Below are positions 4,913 through 5,243 of a stretch of 5,243 nucleotides of DNA, piece by piece. Where the stretch lies: assembly GCA_029260675.1 (NCBI GenBank), contig JAJDCV010000393.1, forward strand, positions 1 through 5,243. Reading direction: 5' to 3'. This stretch comes from Phycisphaeraceae bacterium. GTDB lineage: Bacteria; Planctomycetota; Phycisphaerae; Phycisphaerales; Phycisphaeraceae. Made by a program: the position numbers and the translations under genes. The notes under the pieces are model-generated. The model saw only the letters and a program-made list of their open reading frames with translations. It was not told where the DNA came from and searched no databases. Each line of letters starts with the position of its first letter. Positions within the stretch are counted from its first letter, which is position 1.

Positions 4913-5243
4913 GTGCTGATTAACACATTTGGGCTGGTTTTCACGTTGACTCTTGCGCTAACGGCTTGCGCCTTGGCAGGTGAGCCGCCTGTGACACCTT
5001 CAGATCAAGCCAGTGAGGCTTTGTCCCTGACAAGCCGGGGCGAGTCACCTATTAAGGGCTTGTGGGTATGGAGCAAAGACTGGATTCTGGACTCAGAGGG
5101 TCAAGATGAGTTGTTGGGATTTTGCCAACGTCAGGGCATTAACCGGCTGTTGGTGCAGATCCACTACGACCGCGACGGTGACCCGATGGTGATCGAGCAG
5201 CCGCAGCGCTATATCGAATTAGTTGCCAAGGCGGCCGATCTTG
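4913..5243 (+). CDS. Exported protein, probable start of a TIM-barrel (glycosidase-like) domain (partial, C-terminus off right edge)
   Basis: A frame open for 110 codons to the window edge starts at GTG (4913-4915), preceded by AAAGGA with 7-nt spacing; an in-frame TGA at 4880-4882 rules out a longer form. Residues 1-22 are a hydrophobic export signal (LVFTLTLALTACALA). L16-T17-A18-C19 fits a lipobox and A20-L21-A22 also fits a signal peptidase I site, so the final location (lipoprotein or soluble) is ambiguous. The n-region has no Lys or Arg, which is unusual. After a polar linker (23-46), KGLWVWSKDWI (48-58), GQDELLGFCQRQGI (63-76) and NRLLVQIHYDRDGD (77-90) read as strand-helix-strand, like the opening of glycoside-hydrolase-type (beta/alpha)8 barrels. 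No catalytic residues are visible yet. Enzyme class is unproven. Confidence 0.8.
   Translation, partial: MLINTFGLVFTLTLALTACALAGEPPVTPSDQASEALSLTSRGESPIKGLWVWSKDWILDSEGQDELLGFCQRQGINRLLVQIHYDRDGDPMVIEQPQRYIELVAKAADL

Overview
The window looks like a piece of a Planctomycetota chromosome, probably class Phycisphaerae. Two genes encode secreted proteins with a textbook PEP-CTERM tail (V/I-PEPASL, a short hydrophobic stretch, then an Arg cluster) and an N-terminal block LMAYSAAxGxGAFAxGQ that I associate with planctomycete PEP-CTERM proteins. One of them also carries dockerin-like repeats of the DxNxDGxVxxxDLNxVLxNWN type common in that group. The lineage call is inference from these motifs; no rRNA or marker gene is present.

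Layout. Positions 1-1449 (minus): the first 483 codons of a type I phosphodiesterase/alkaline-phosphatase superfamily protein with a C-terminal TPR-like region, running off the left edge. Positions 1484-1520: a 13-bp perfect terminator hairpin. Positions 1550-2284 (minus): a 244-aa PEP-CTERM protein with two candidate sigma70-type promoters upstream. Positions 2451-2486: terminator of the next gene. Positions 2532-3617 (minus): a 361-aa PEP-CTERM protein with dockerin-like repeats and a strong sigma70-type promoter at 3725-3754. Positions 3755-4014: an AT-rich divergent intergenic region. Positions 4015-4593 (plus): a short 192-aa sulfotransferase-family P-loop protein. Positions 4594-4912: an intergenic region with a terminator and several palindromes. 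From 4913 (plus): the start of an exported protein whose visible part looks like the beginning of a TIM-barrel domain, running off the right edge.

How it fits together. The two PEP-CTERM genes are homologous: they share the N-terminal block, an internal N[ST]YY..GF..G..[VI]DG motif, a gap-free F[ED]xxxxTH[YF]Gx[VI][QE][IV] strand motif and the C-terminal anchor. Each has its own promoter, a leader hairpin, a Shine-Dalgarno 9 nt from the start codon, and its own terminator. They are therefore probably independent transcription units and not an operon. No exosortase is in the window, so processing must be supplied from elsewhere. The phosphodiesterase-like and sulfotransferase-like proteins lack signal peptides and probably act in the cytoplasm. 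Their co-location suggests, but does not prove, a shared role in modifying a sulfated or phosphorylated metabolite or surface polymer. I see no CRISPR array, tRNA, rRNA, insertion sequence or defence system. The less explained signals are a 23-bp near-palindrome and a pair of overlapping palindromes upstream of the last gene.
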